From: Sabellastarte sp. h YS-2021
Taxonomy: Eukaryota; Annelida; Polychaeta; Sabellida; Sabellidae
Assembly (NCBI GenBank): GCA_964017235.1
Contig: OZ024936.1
Coordinates: 33,874,040 to 33,938,039, forward strand
Length of the DNA stretch: 64,000 nt
Direction: 5' to 3'
Shown: one piece after another, positions 1-9,500 of the stretch
Layout: each line of letters starts with the position of its first letter
Numbering within the stretch: position 1 is the first letter of the stretch
Notes under the pieces: generated by a model
Database searches by the model: none
Told to the model about the DNA's origin: nothing
What the model saw: the letters and a program-made list of their open reading frames with translations, nothing else
Translations under genes and position numbers: made by a program

Positions 1-1305
1 CACCACTGCAGGTACTGATGGAGAGACCTCGGAATTGGGATCTCCTTTTCCAGAGATTCTGGGACTCTCCAGTGTTTCTTGAGGTGCCACTGAATAGGTC
101 TCATGTGCAGTCTGCCTAGGGTCACCTGTTTTTCTGTCGCAGTGAGAAGACCTATAAGAGACATGAAAGTTCTCACTCGGCAAGATCTGTTCTGTAAAAG
201 CACTGTTATTTTCTGTTGAAGGGTTTCCCAACGATTTTGAGTAGGCCTGACTACTCCGTTGAGTAGGTCGTACTGGTAGCCTACGAAGTCGAAGACTTGT
301 TGGGGTTCCAGTTCTGATTTTTGCATGTTTACCATCCAGCCCAACTCCTGGCAGAGGGCTAGGAGGGATTGGGTTCTCTGGTGGCAAGATTCTTTGGTAG
401 GGGCTCGAATCAACCAGTCGTCTAGGTACTGGTGGATTCTTATACCCTGTGACTGAGCCATTAACTTGACCTCTTTGACCACACCAGTGAACTCCATGGG
501 AGCTGTTGACAGGCCAAAGGGAAGTGCCCGAAACTGGTACGACTGGTTCTGAAAGTGGAACCTGAGGAATTTTCGGGATGTGTAGTGAATTGGGATGTGG
601 AAGTAGGCGTCGCTGAAGTCTAGCGATGTCACCCACTCCTCTTGTTGTAGAGAGGTCCGGAGTGTCTCTGGAGTCTCCATTTTGAATGTTTTTACGCATA
701 AAAACTGATTTAGAGTACTGAGATCCAAGATTGGCCGCCACTTGTGGTTCGGCTTTGGGACAATGAACAGTCTGTTGAAAAAGGCTAGTGAGGTTTGAAC
801 CCTGACCCTCTCTACTGCCTTTTTCTCGATCAGAGCTTGTACAGCTGCTTGCAAGTGGGAGTCTCTGATGGGGTTTGCGTAGCCACTTACTATCAGGGGA
901 TCCCTTACTAAGGGAGGTCTTACTTTGAAGGGAAGAACATAACCCTCCTTTAATATGGACACTACTTTTGGGTTTGCACCCTTGTGAGCCCATATTTCCC
1001 AAAAACTCTGAAGACGTCCCCCCACTGGTTGGACACTTGCAACATTGGGGACATTTGGAACATTTGGAGCAGAAACAAAGTGACCGACAAAAGAAGCACT
1101 TTTCACACACTTTATTTGACTTTTGATCTTTAATTTTGGTCTTACGTCTTTCTTTTGCGACTGCCACCTTGTTACAGTAGGTACACGACATACAACATGA
1201 TAAGAAACATTTGTTGGAACAGATACAAAAGAGTTTCTTGTTATGACACTTTGTACAGAACTGACTGGCCGGGCCACCGGCACCGGACTTGACTTGCAGT
1301 AATTG
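1..1305 (-). other. Second open frame overlapping DIRS-A RT, in phase with Gag
   Basis: I checked each triplet: after the Gag stop at 1306-1308 this frame has no stop for 435 codons, up to the window edge, while overlapping the RT frame all the way. Its first ~95 codons (about 1270-1020) hold 19 cysteines, mostly as CysX2Cys pairs, with basic residues between: a zinc-binding-like segment. The rest has no motif I recognise. It could be a readthrough extension of Gag, a cysteine-rich domain joined to RT by a frameshift at the six-G run at 1018-1023, or a by-product of codon bias. DIRS-B has an open frame in the same relative phase. Confidence 0.5.
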
Positions 1306-1328
1306 TCATTTATACTGTGTCTTCTCAT
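1..1328 (-). CDS. DIRS-A reverse transcriptase / RNase H, N-terminal part
   Basis: RNA-templated DNA polymerase of DIRS-A. The frame has no stop from 1556 to base 1; the first ATG is at 1328, overlapping the Gag stop. RT begins recognisably near 1025 (GGRLQSFWEIWAHKG), followed by VPKPNHKWRPILDL, the motif A stretch SLDFSDAYFHIPIHY, RALPFGLSTAP, and the catalytic box HQYLDDWLIRA at about 395-435. Downstream come the thumb and the start of the RNase H region (GRLHMRPIQWHLKKHW). Catalytic aspartates are present. The first ~100 codons look like the shadow of a cysteine-rich segment in the neighbouring frame, so the true start may be a frameshift near 1018-1023. Truncated by the window edge, so the C-terminus cannot be judged. 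Confidence 0.88.
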   Translation of the reverse strand, partial: MRRHSINDNYCKSSPVPVARPVSSVQSVITRNSFVSVPTNVSYHVVCRVPTVTRWQSQKKDVRPKLKIKSQIKCVKSASFVGHFVSAPNVPNVPNVASVQPVGGRLQSFWEIWAHKGANPKVVSILKEGYVLPFKVRPPLVRDPLIVSGYANPIRDSHLQAAVQALIEKKAVERVRVQTSLAFFNRLFIVPKPNHKWRPILDLSTLNQFLCVKTFKMETPETLRTSLQQEEWVTSLDFSDAYFHIPIHYTSRKFLRFHFQNQSYQFRALPFGLSTAPMEFTGVVKEVKLMAQSQGIRIHQYLDDWLIRAPTKESCHQRTQSLLALCQELGWMVNMQKSELEPQQVFDFVGYQYDLLNGVVRPTQNRWETLQQKITVLLQNRSCRVRTFMSLIGLLTATEKQVTLGRLHMRPIQWHLKKHWRVPESLEKEIPIPRSLHQYLQW

Positions 1329-3270
1329 GAGCCATCTTGGTACCACGTCCAGGTTGACCACCCCGGCCTCTGCCCCGGCCTCTATTGCGGGAACCAAACG
1401 CTTTCCAAGCTGGTAGTTCCTTTCCGGCTTGAGAAGTTGTTTTAGCAGTGTCTTGAGGTTTCCAACCAGTACTGTAGGGTTGGTATCTCTGCTTTCTGCC
1501 TCTACCGGCGAACCCCCCGCGGCCCGGGCCGGGCTGGGAAGTACGTCGGGAAGCTTCTAATTGGTTTATTTCATCCTCAGCTTTTCTAATAGCGGCATCT
1601 GGAAATAGCCCATATCCATTCAGGGGGCAATTTCTCAAGGAATTGAAAGTATCTGGTTTAATCCCCGGTTTCACAGCTTCCAAGTATGAATCCCTACGGA
1701 GTAGGGTCAAATTTGCCATCTGCACAAATGTAAAGTCTGCCAAATGTTGTAGAGATTTACCCATGGCGAAACTGACATTCTGGTTAAATGAAGATAAATA
1801 CAAAAGTTCATCCAATGCACCTTGAGCTTTGACAGAAGACTTGCCTTTCTTAAGTTCACTTTGTAAAATATGCAATTGTTCTTGGAAGGCATCCTGTATT
1901 TTGGTAATACAGCGATTAAACCCCACTGACTGGTTGCAAATATATGAAGACTCTTTTGCTGCTTTCTCCCACTTACGCATAGTGTCTTGTGATAGTGGGC
2001 GGGATGGCGGCTGAGGAGATGCAGAAGATATGGTTGAAATCCTGGGGAATGAACTGTTGATCTTCGCCGCATCATTTGGCCAAGAATTCACAGATTTACC
2101 CGGCCTAGTTGGATCTGTAGGCTCCGCCGGGTGTATCCCATACCATCTGCTCTGGGATTTGGGGGGTCTGAGGAATTGGTCCACATGCAGGCCACCTGGA
2201 TCGCTAGATTTTGAAGGATAACCTTCTATCAGTACAAGGTTTAGAGTCTCTAGTTTTCGGCACAACCAATCTTCCGGAGGAAGATCCACAGAAATCTTGC
2301 CCACAGGTTGAGAACGGTGACCTGCCCAAGGATTATCAGTGCGGGATTGAGGAGAAAACTCCAGGTCAGGAATGTGTGTCCATCCCATGAACGCGCGGAC
2401 GCCTCTCACAGTCTCGCGGTAATTTTGATCTTCACTGAGGACCCGGTCCGGGTCTGAGGTTTCTAAGTCTGGGGATTCCTCTGCGTCAGATAACTCACCC
2501 TCTTCAAATGTTTCCTGGGGATTGACATCGCGGAAGGTGACCGGCCCGGAGCCGGAAGAAGGTTGTTGAAATGCAGCTTGAGAGGAAGCAGACATAGCAG
2601 CTGACGACACAGTAGCCACCGGAGCAGGGTGTTTAAACATAGGTTCTGCTTCCGGGTAGAGGTTTTGAAGTGGAGATTGTCTGTCAGCAATTGAAAAATC
2701 CTGATCTCTAGGCTCATCCGGGCCAACAGCCGGACCGGCTGGGCCGGAAGAAGCCGAAGTAGAGACAAAAAAGGGTGTCTGGGAAAGAGCACCTGCTGGA
2801 GCAGCATGAGAGACCGGTACTTTGACCGGAGAAAATGTTTGATTTTGTACAGAAGGTGAGGAGCGATGTCCTAAAGTGATAAGCGCCTCAAGCCTGGCCA
2901 TACGAGTGGCCCACTTTTCGTCCAGTTCCTGAAGATCTTTCTTAAACTGAGGCACAGGAAGGGACAAATCCGGAGCAGAAGAAACAGATACAGCAGGTTC
3001 TTGTTCTGGCTGGGCATCAAGTACTACCACAGAAGACGGATCGACTAACACTTCCTTTGCTTTAGCCTTTTCCTTTCTGAGTTTATAGGTAGGAGTACTT
3101 AACTTGAGCACTTGCTCCGGGGTAAGGACACTGCAAAAGTCACACTGCAGATTCTGAACACAAGGGTCATCACCCTGTCCTTTCTCGCGACAACGCGCAT
3201 ACCTACTATGTTTGTCAAATGAAGCCATAATATGGCCACACGCACCCTTTTTCTGTCCTGGAGATGCCAT
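1306..3270 (-). CDS. DIRS-A Gag-like protein (ORF1), 654 aa
   Basis: Putative structural protein of DIRS-A. I start at the ATG at 3270 (MASPGQKK); the same frame is open 12 codons further up but only from a GTG. The N-terminus carries a Cys/His-rich segment (CREKGQGDDPC, then CDFC) followed by TPEQ and TPTYK, an arrangement also seen at the start of the DIRS-B Gag remnant in this window. The middle is Ser/Pro/Glu-rich and probably disordered. The C-terminus is strongly basic with RGRG repeats, suited to nucleic-acid binding. The stop (TGA, 1306-1308) lies 20 bases inside the next ORF, which starts at 1328 in another frame. No catalytic motif is visible. Assignment rests on position before a DIRS RT and on the paralogous N-terminus, not on a database match. 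Confidence 0.8.
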   Translation of the reverse strand: MASPGQKKGACGHIMASFDKHSRYARCREKGQGDDPCVQNLQCDFCSVLTPEQVLKLSTPTYKLRKEKAKAKEVLVDPSSVVVLDAQPEQEPAVSVSSAPDLSLPVPQFKKDLQELDEKWATRMARLEALITLGHRSSPSVQNQTFSPVKVPVSHAAPAGALSQTPFFVSTSASSGPAGPAVGPDEPRDQDFSIADRQSPLQNLYPEAEPMFKHPAPVATVSSAAMSASSQAAFQQPSSGSGPVTFRDVNPQETFEEGELSDAEESPDLETSDPDRVLSEDQNYRETVRGVRAFMGWTHIPDLEFSPQSRTDNPWAGHRSQPVGKISVDLPPEDWLCRKLETLNLVLIEGYPSKSSDPGGLHVDQFLRPPKSQSRWYGIHPAEPTDPTRPGKSVNSWPNDAAKINSSFPRISTISSASPQPPSRPLSQDTMRKWEKAAKESSYICNQSVGFNRCITKIQDAFQEQLHILQSELKKGKSSVKAQGALDELLYLSSFNQNVSFAMGKSLQHLADFTFVQMANLTLLRRDSYLEAVKPGIKPDTFNSLRNCPLNGYGLFPDAAIRKAEDEINQLEASRRTSQPGPGRGGFAGRGRKQRYQPYSTGWKPQDTAKTTSQAGKELPAWKAFGSRNRGRGRGRGGQPGRGTKMAHEKTQYK

Positions 3271-3650
3271 GATAGAACAGTAAACTAATGGCAACACTTC
3301 CGACACAAATTAAACAGATATAACACAATATAAAAACTAAAGAGTTCACAGATAAAAATCCACAACTTTAAATATCGCGCCAAACGAAAAAGATGCTATG
3401 ACGTCACGTCCCTCTAGCGAGTGAGGCAGGAACTAGGCCACCTGGCGAGTGGATTGTAGTGTGCCGGTCCTGCCGGGGGTGAAACCCGGGACGTCTTTTT
3501 CTTTTGTTTGGCGGGACCGGCTGGCGCCGGGCTATAGCTATCGTCTGGTAGGTAAGATGTATTAACGCAATGAAACTGCATTTTGCTGTTTTTATGGGCG
3601 AATCGCTGTCCCCCCCTGTAAACCAATATCATTATCAACTTATAATTTTA
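3271..3650 (-). promoter_or_regulatory. DIRS-A leader region
   Basis: Non-coding stretch upstream of the Gag ATG, GC-rich between about 3410 and 3545 and AT-rich on either side. By analogy with the 5' leaders of DIRS-B and DIRS-C it should hold the left terminal repeat and promoter, but no inverted partner is in the window. No clear TATA box seen. Confidence 0.35.
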
Positions 3651-3819
3651 AGTGTCTTTACAGGGTTACAGCATGTTTACAGGGTTAATTTAATATACAA
3701 ATAATTTCAAATTAAAACTTAAGTAATTTCACATACATTTAATTTGAACTCTCTTTACATTTATGAGTTACCCCACTGATCCTCTTTAAAAATAGGGTGC
3801 AGTTTATACTTTTTAAGCG

Positions 3820-4090
3820 CGAACCTTGATAGAGCTCACGCTTATACAGATCACTTTCTTTTTTGTCTCCAGACTTTCATGAATTGTGGCGCAGTACTTG
3901 GATGGGTGACCGTCTGAGTTCTAGACCAGCTATGGGATGTGTCTGACTTGGAATTTCGTTTTTGTGTCACCAGACTTTCGTAAATTGTAGTGCACTACTC
4001 GTGTCTCTGATGGCTTTGCGCTTGCCCTAGGGGAAGAAAACACCTTTTGGCCTTGTTTCTTTCATGTTTTACATTAATAAAATTGAAGCT
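3820..4090 (+). repeat. Possible SINE with a 5S-rRNA-like head
   Basis: The string at 3892-3915 (AGTACTTGGATGGGTGACCG) closely resembles the 3' internal-promoter half of 5S rRNA. It is followed by a degenerate tail and an AATAAAATT stretch near 4075. The 5' half of 5S is not recognisable, so this is a fragment or a 5S-derived SINE, not a 5S gene. A second CCAGACTTTCGTAAATTGTAG-like segment at about 3970 repeats part of 3870-3890. Confidence 0.4.
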
Positions 4091-4439
4091 GATGTATTAA
4101 CTTACTGTTGTTTGGTTTATTTAAGTCACTATTCATATTTAAGTTTACATTTTGTGGAAACATATGAATGCAATAAAACATTAACCAGTATGTTTGTTTT
4201 AGTTCCTGGAACACTGTATTTGTGAAATCTGTCTACCCTGCACAAGCATCGAAATGAATGTTGAAGAAAATTCATAAGGAAATTATATTTTCTTGTGTAC
4301 ACAATAGACATATAAGGATCTTAGTCTTGTTTTGCTCAAAATCCAGGATTCCTAGGTTCTCAGAATGTATATGACAAGTCATGATACTTTTATGGCTACA
4401 AATGCTTTGGCTGGTAGTCGATTCAACTACTGTAATTCC

Positions 4440-4745
4440 AATACTCAAGTCAAGTCAAGCCAATGGTGTGATGCATGAGATCCCAAACTTTACCTCATCA
4501 GTGTGTAAGTGTACTAAGGATGTCGGCCTCAACTTTGCATATGATGTTCCAAAGATTTGAAATGATTTGCCTGACGATGTACGTTCAGTCACTTAATTTT
4601 TTCCTAGTCTTATTCCATGATGTTGGCTCTTGCTGTGTCTCTGGTTACATGTTTATGGCTCTCTGCTTTTCTGTATTATGTCCCTAGAGTCTGTCTTTAA
4701 GATAGAGATTAAGCACTATATAAGTACTATTTGAATTAGAATTAA
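4440..4745 (+). pseudogene. 3' end of a decayed CR1/L2-like LINE
   Basis: Around 4525-4610 one frame reads NFAYDVPKI, stop, NDLPDDVRSVT, which matches the C-terminal signature common in CR1/L2/Jockey-type RTs (Ala/Pro-Lys-Leu-Trp-Asn-x-Leu-Pro). The expected Trp codon is a stop. It is followed by a typical tail with AGCACTATATAAGTACTATTTGAATTAGAATTAA. Too short and broken to name a clade. Confidence 0.55.
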
Positions 4746-6343
4746 CTTGAAAGACCATAATTTTGATAACTTTTTTTGTGTTTTGTCTGGTGTTACTTGT
4801 TTGGCAAGCAGGATATCACAATATCACAGGATTGTGAGGACTGAATCACAGATGAGACCAAAACCTTGGATGTCCTCCGGTTTGTCCAAACCATTTGATG
4901 AATGATCTCAGAACCAATGGATTACAACTAGCAAACATAACTATCATTCCAATCAGGAATGATATCAAAACTGTTCCAGAATCTTACAATGGTCACCAAA
5001 ATGTCAAAGAACATCCCCAGAAAACCAACAGGTTTTATAAAAGTCTGATTTGTCCAAGCAATCATTCATTTAATTTTGATAGCTACAGCAACCGGTTTTT
5101 GTAAATTTAAAACTACAACATAATGCAGGCCAATATAAAAAAGAATGACACATCACTGCAAGAGAAAGAGGTTGCTGCAGAAAATAGAAACCAATGAAGA
5201 TGATATGGTGGACACACACTAAAAAGACCTAATGGTGGTTATTTTAAATATTAATAACTATATTTTAAGCACCAGGCACAGTAGGTACAGCTGAAAGCTC
5301 CGATGCTGCCTATGGTGGAAAAGCTACAGTCATCCGGGACATCCATCTACAAATTTAAACATCCACACTAACATTCCAGCCTTGCTTCACAGCAGATGCC
5401 TACTCCGTAACAGCTGTACACACTTTAGTACCACTTTAAGATAGTAAGATCGAGTATAAATAAGTTTATTCCAAAGTTTGTCAGACCAGTGTATAAAATG
5501 ATCAGGAAGAGATTGTAGTGTCCCACTACCCAATGGAACACTATGGTCAACAAAGCCAATATCAACAACTGGTGGAATGTGCGAGTTACCTTTGGATCCA
5601 TAGATGGGAAACAAATGGCCATAAGACATTTCAGGGTTGGAGGAAGTGTATTACATAACTACAAGGACTTCAACCCCCTGACAATGGTTGATGCTGAGTA
5701 GGAATTGGTTGGATATTCGTTCAGGTGGCACCTGATTAAGTTGGAGAGTTCTCTTGTGTTTTAACATGTTTCTGTATTTGTTCTTTTTGTTATTTTATGT
5801 TTAGTCTTGTTCAGAGGATAGGTTTATTGAGATGCATGTATATGACAAAGGCTTGTTTGATGTGTGTTTGGGAGGGGGTATTTCCGTCTAGTCGTGAGTG
5901 GTTTATTTGTAACACATAGCTAGATAGATGGTTTGGGAAAATTTGGGTGGCCCTGAAAATGGCTGATTTTCTGGTCCTGAGAACGACTGATCAGGTCTGG
6001 TAGCTGTGGAGGCTGAGGTGATAGTATCTGTATGGTTTGGTGTGATAGTGTTGGTGTTGTACTGTGAATGTTGGACGGGTGATGTGTTTGTAGTGGGTGA
6101 CATGTTGATGATGGTGCCTGAGGTGGTGGTAGGGGATTACTACACAGTTTGTCCTGTGATTCTTCAGTCAACAGGTTCAGTGCATTCATTGCGAATAACT
6201 TGTGTGTTCCAAGTCCAGGACTATGGATCATTGAAGCAACTATGCCTTTGTTTAGCCACAACCTAATATAAATGATTGTATGGGCTTCCCAATCTTCATG
6301 AGTGAAAATATACAACCTCAACGACTTTAGGGTATAAACTTTT
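4746..6343. other. No supported gene
   Basis: About 1.6 kb of AT-rich, presumably intergenic sequence. A 133-codon open stretch on the minus strand (5920-6321) has a Ser/Thr/Pro/His-rich low-complexity half and no recognisable domain; I do not call it a gene. Confidence 0.5.
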
Positions 6344-6729
6344 AAATTTTATTTTAAATGTAGCTTTTATAAGCTACAATACCTACCTATTGTAACAATA
6401 TGCTTTACCAGTGGTTAACCATGGGAAGCTTCCAACCAGAGTAAAAGTTGAAAACTTATTACCCGTGTAATAGCCGGGGCTATCCGGAACACTGGTTACG
6501 GGGAATGCCGGTGATATAGTACTGGTGCGGGAAAGCACACCTGCTGGCTTGGCCACGTGACCTAGGGAACCTATCAGATGCTCTACAGAGCTCTTCCTCA
6601 ATTTTTGTTGGAACCAAACCCCCAAGCCAGTGAGCTGTCTGACAAGCGGAGAGGACCAGGGAGGGCCTGCACTATTGTTATAATAGGTAGATATTGTAGC
6701 TTATAAAAGCTACATTTAAAATAAAATTT
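6344..6729. repeat. Foldback module abutting DIRS-B right end
   Basis: A 386-bp module with 57-bp terminal inverted repeats (6344-6400 and 6673-6729, two mismatches by eye). Its interior, about 6401-6625, is an inverted copy of the DIRS-B leader (11007-11232). The inner ends of its arms equal the inner part of the DIRS-B terminal repeat, while the outer ends differ. It lies 4 bp from the DIRS-B right terminal repeat. The same arrangement occurs beside DIRS-C. Confidence 0.75.
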
Positions 6730-6733
6730 TCAA

Positions 6734-6774
6734 TTTTATTGCGCTACAATAGTCCTACCTATTGTAACAATATG
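6734..6774. repeat. DIRS-B right inverted terminal repeat
   Basis: Forty-one bases starting TTTTATTGCGCTACAATAG and ending AACAATATG, the reverse complement of 11233-11273 with one difference. Homology stops sharply at the inner end, so the repeat is short. Confidence 0.85.
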
Positions 6775-7194
6775 TTGAATCCCAGCATATTTGGATGGCT
6801 GGGTAGACTGACACTGGCTGAAGAAAAAGGACATTCTGGCAAAGACAGCAACCATCATAGGTGAGCATTTGGTCAGCATTAGGGGGCCCATCGAAGACTG
6901 AGGGGTTTTCTCCAGCTCTCTCGAGGTCGAGGTGGGGCACCAAGGGGAAATAGCACCGACTTGGTTTGGCACCACCAGTGTCAGCACTCCAAGCAACAAA
7001 GAGATCTACAAAACAAAGTAGACAAAGTATGATGACGAAGGATATAAGGAAACACTGATACGACACAAGAAAATTCTTAAGAACATAAGATTAAGAAATA
7101 CAGAATAAGTAAAAACTCAAGTTACATGCCCAAGAAGATTAGAAGGGAATACTTCTGGTAACATTAAGAGAAAGCAGGAATTTTGGTACACCAG
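6775..7194 (-). other. DIRS-B 3' region with short open frames
   Basis: Between the right terminal repeat and the recombinase remnant. A 103-codon minus-strand frame (6755-7066) starts with a hydrophobic stretch like a signal peptide (FLISFVIILCLLCFV), then runs into the terminal repeat, so it is probably not a host gene. No homology recognised. Confidence 0.3.
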
Positions 7195-7391
7195 GGGCGG
7201 TATTCACTAAGATTCCTATCTTCATCTTAGTCCTAACTTTAGGATTTTTGTCATAAAAATATGTTAGGAAATTTGCCCTAGTGAAATTTGTATTCATAAA
7301 GCATTATAGCATCATTTTGTAACATATTTTTATGACAAAAATCCTAAAGTTAGGACTAAGACTAAAAGAGGAATGTTAGTGAATACCGCCC
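7195..7391. mobile_element. MITE with GGGCGGTATTCACTAA termini
   Basis: A 197-bp foldback element. Terminal repeats GGGCGGTATTCACTAA are followed by a longer inner match (TAGTCCTAACTTTAGGATTT against its complement). Flanked by a possible 3-bp duplication CAG (7192-7194, 7392-7394). A 3-bp duplication would fit the PIF/Harbinger type. No coding capacity. Confidence 0.75.
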
Positions 7392-7494
7392 CAGGTAAAG
7401 ATTTATGAAAAATTAAACATTAAAAGAACAATAATTACCTTAATCAGGGCAGAAGGCCTGCTCTATGGTGCCAGAGGGTTCTGACACACCCTGT

Positions 7495-9500
7495 CTATGT
7501 GGTTCCCGGTGTCATGCCCCCCTCTTTTGTCCCTGGAGTCCGTTTAGAAGGAGGCATCACCTGCTGTGCTGCAATGAAGGCCCCTAAATGGTAGGAGCCC
7601 TCTATTTGGTCTTGTCCTGCAAGGTACTTGAGATAAAACCTGGTAAAGGTGTTGTGTGATTTCCAATGGCAGGCTTGCATAATTTGGTCCTTTGAACCCC
7701 CCCCCCTCCCCCATAAAAGGCCTTGTGTTACATATATTGGACACTATATTAGTACATTGTATATTACATATATTAGGCACTATATTAGTGCATTGTTTAA
7801 TTTAAGCTTTATGTTTATACATTGTCATAAAAGATAATTGTGTTGTTGGTTCTTTTTGTGTGTTAACATTTAAAGTAAGGGAGTTATTGATTTTTGTGTT
7901 TTAGTGTTTATTGATTTGTTCACAGACTGGGGGAAATCCCCCCCTCAGTGGTTATGATAGATTTGGGGAAACCCAATTGCCAGTAGTTTCTAGAACTTCC
8001 TCCTTTGGCCTAGATGGCTCAAGCTTTTCTGAGTTGGTTCTGTACAATTCCAGAGAAATCTGTGAATGTATATAAGGAATGTACATCTGACCACAAGTGA
8101 ACTTTGTATTCGCTGGCTATAAGGAGAGCTATTGTGTTTTGGAATATAATATAACTTGTGTTGCTGTGAACTTTTACTGGAGTGAACTAGATACATTGTC
8201 TGGACAGATTTATTGCACTTTGGATATTTTTGGATATTGTACAGTTATATAACAGAGAGTGGATTTACTGCATTTTGGACATTGTCCATATCTTGGAGCA
8301 GACAGTACAATTGTGTTAACTCTCTAAAAATCTCCAGACAGACCTTCTGTGTGACTGGATATATAAAGGATAGCAGGACAAGCACCTTTTGTGTTGTTGA
8401 GTGTGGGACGGGTCACAGGATATAGATATCTGTGTGCGAGTGAATGCTGGACAGATCACGGGACAGACCACAGGATATTGGACAGATCACAGAATATACC
8501 ACAGGACGGATTACGGAACAGATTGCTGGATACGGCGGATAAATTTAACTCATAATCTCTGTGGTCAGGTCAGCTAGATCTTATTATTGTATTAGTGTGT
8601 TTAGTTAAGAGCATACCAGTTGACTGTAATCATTATTGTTGACTATTAAATAAATTTGTTAAGTTTAACTTTTTGCTTTTTCTGTTACAACTTAAAGACA
8701 ACCGGTAATTGCTACCATGCTTGCCCGTGACCGTAACACCTTGGGTGCCAGAAATGCTCTGACATCATGGGCTTTAACCCCTAATAAGTCCATGTCTGCA
8801 TTTTCCATCTTGGAGTAGCAAAATTTGATGGTGTTTTTGATCAAAAACGAGATTGTAGAACACTGAATATCCTTAGTATGGCCCAATTTAAATGAGACAA
8901 ACAATAACTGTCTACTCACTCTGGAATCCTTTGTTTGGTCCAGATAACACCTGAGGGCCCTGACAGGGCATAATAGAATATCCGTGTCCTGATAGTCTTG
9001 ATCACGCTTTAAGGCTGGAATAACCACTGGAGAAATGGCTTGTGGCCCTTCCTTTGCTAACTGATTTTTTGCGAGGAATGAAGGAGAGGGTGATAATTGG
9101 ACTTGTTCCCAATCTCCCAGGCATAAGAGTCCATCAAGAGTCCAGGCATGAATCTCACTGTGTCGTTTCCCTCATGCCAAGGCTAGAAGGAAAACCGTTT
9201 TCCAAGAAATTTTAGAGCTGTATCCTCCTGTGGTTCAAAAGGAGGTTGAGTGAGTCTATGTAAAACAATGGATAAGTTCCATTTTGGGATGGGCCTGGAG
9301 CTCTTAGGTTTGTCCCTGTATAAACTGACAATTACTCTTGCAATATCCACGTTGGTACTAATGTTCAGTTTTGAATTCCCTAAAGTATCCTCAATAGCCG
9401 TTCTATACCCTTCAATGGTAGAAGGACATCTGCTGAGTACATTAAAGAGATACCAGAAGAAGTTGCAGATATCACTTATAGGGGGATTCCTGAAGTCCAC
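7495..9500 (-). pseudogene. DIRS-B tyrosine recombinase, interrupted
   Basis: Site-specific recombinase used by DIRS elements in place of an integrase. From 9500: a core-binding region (STIEGYRTAIEDTL), then near 9160 the catalytic-Arg box GKRHSEIHAW preceded by an in-frame TGA, then CPVRALRCYL, and the HxxR box AHDVRAFLAPKV ending at 8739. There a solo LTR splits the gene. The frame resumes at 7720 and reaches the tyrosine box CHWKSHNTFTRFYLK at about 7625-7675, followed by GSYHLGAFIAAQQVM. A run of 10 C at 7697-7706 also shifts the frame. All catalytic residue types are visible, but the gene is broken by the insertion, one stop and at least one frameshift. Confidence 0.85.
7726..8738 (+). 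mobile_element. Solo LTR of the Gmr1-like retrotransposon
   Basis: A 1,013-bp copy of the LTR seen at 11863-12873 and 17932-18942, in the opposite orientation. It starts TGTTACATAT and ends CCGTAACA. It is flanked by a perfect 5-bp duplication CCTTG (7721-7725, 8739-8743), so an entire element inserted and recombined to a solo LTR. Within it a TATATAAGG at 8068-8076 is a plausible TATA box and AATAAA at about 8649 a plausible poly(A) signal, suggesting a U3-R-U5 order on the plus strand. Confidence 0.93.

Larger units (their letters stand above)
1..3650 (-). mobile_element. DIRS-type retrotransposon DIRS-A, 5' part
   Basis: A DIRS-order element read on the minus strand: leader (about 3650-3271), Gag-like ORF, then an overlapping RT ORF that runs off the left edge. 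Tyrosine recombinase and right terminal repeat, if present, lie outside the window. Both visible ORFs are open, so this is the best preserved of the DIRS copies here. The 5' boundary is uncertain because the partner terminal repeat cannot be seen. Confidence 0.85.

Noticed and set aside
6383-6625. 80-codon frame sharing a C-terminus with an 81-codon frame at 11007-11252
   Set aside because: The resemblance comes from the inverted leader copy in the foldback module. Neither shows coding features.
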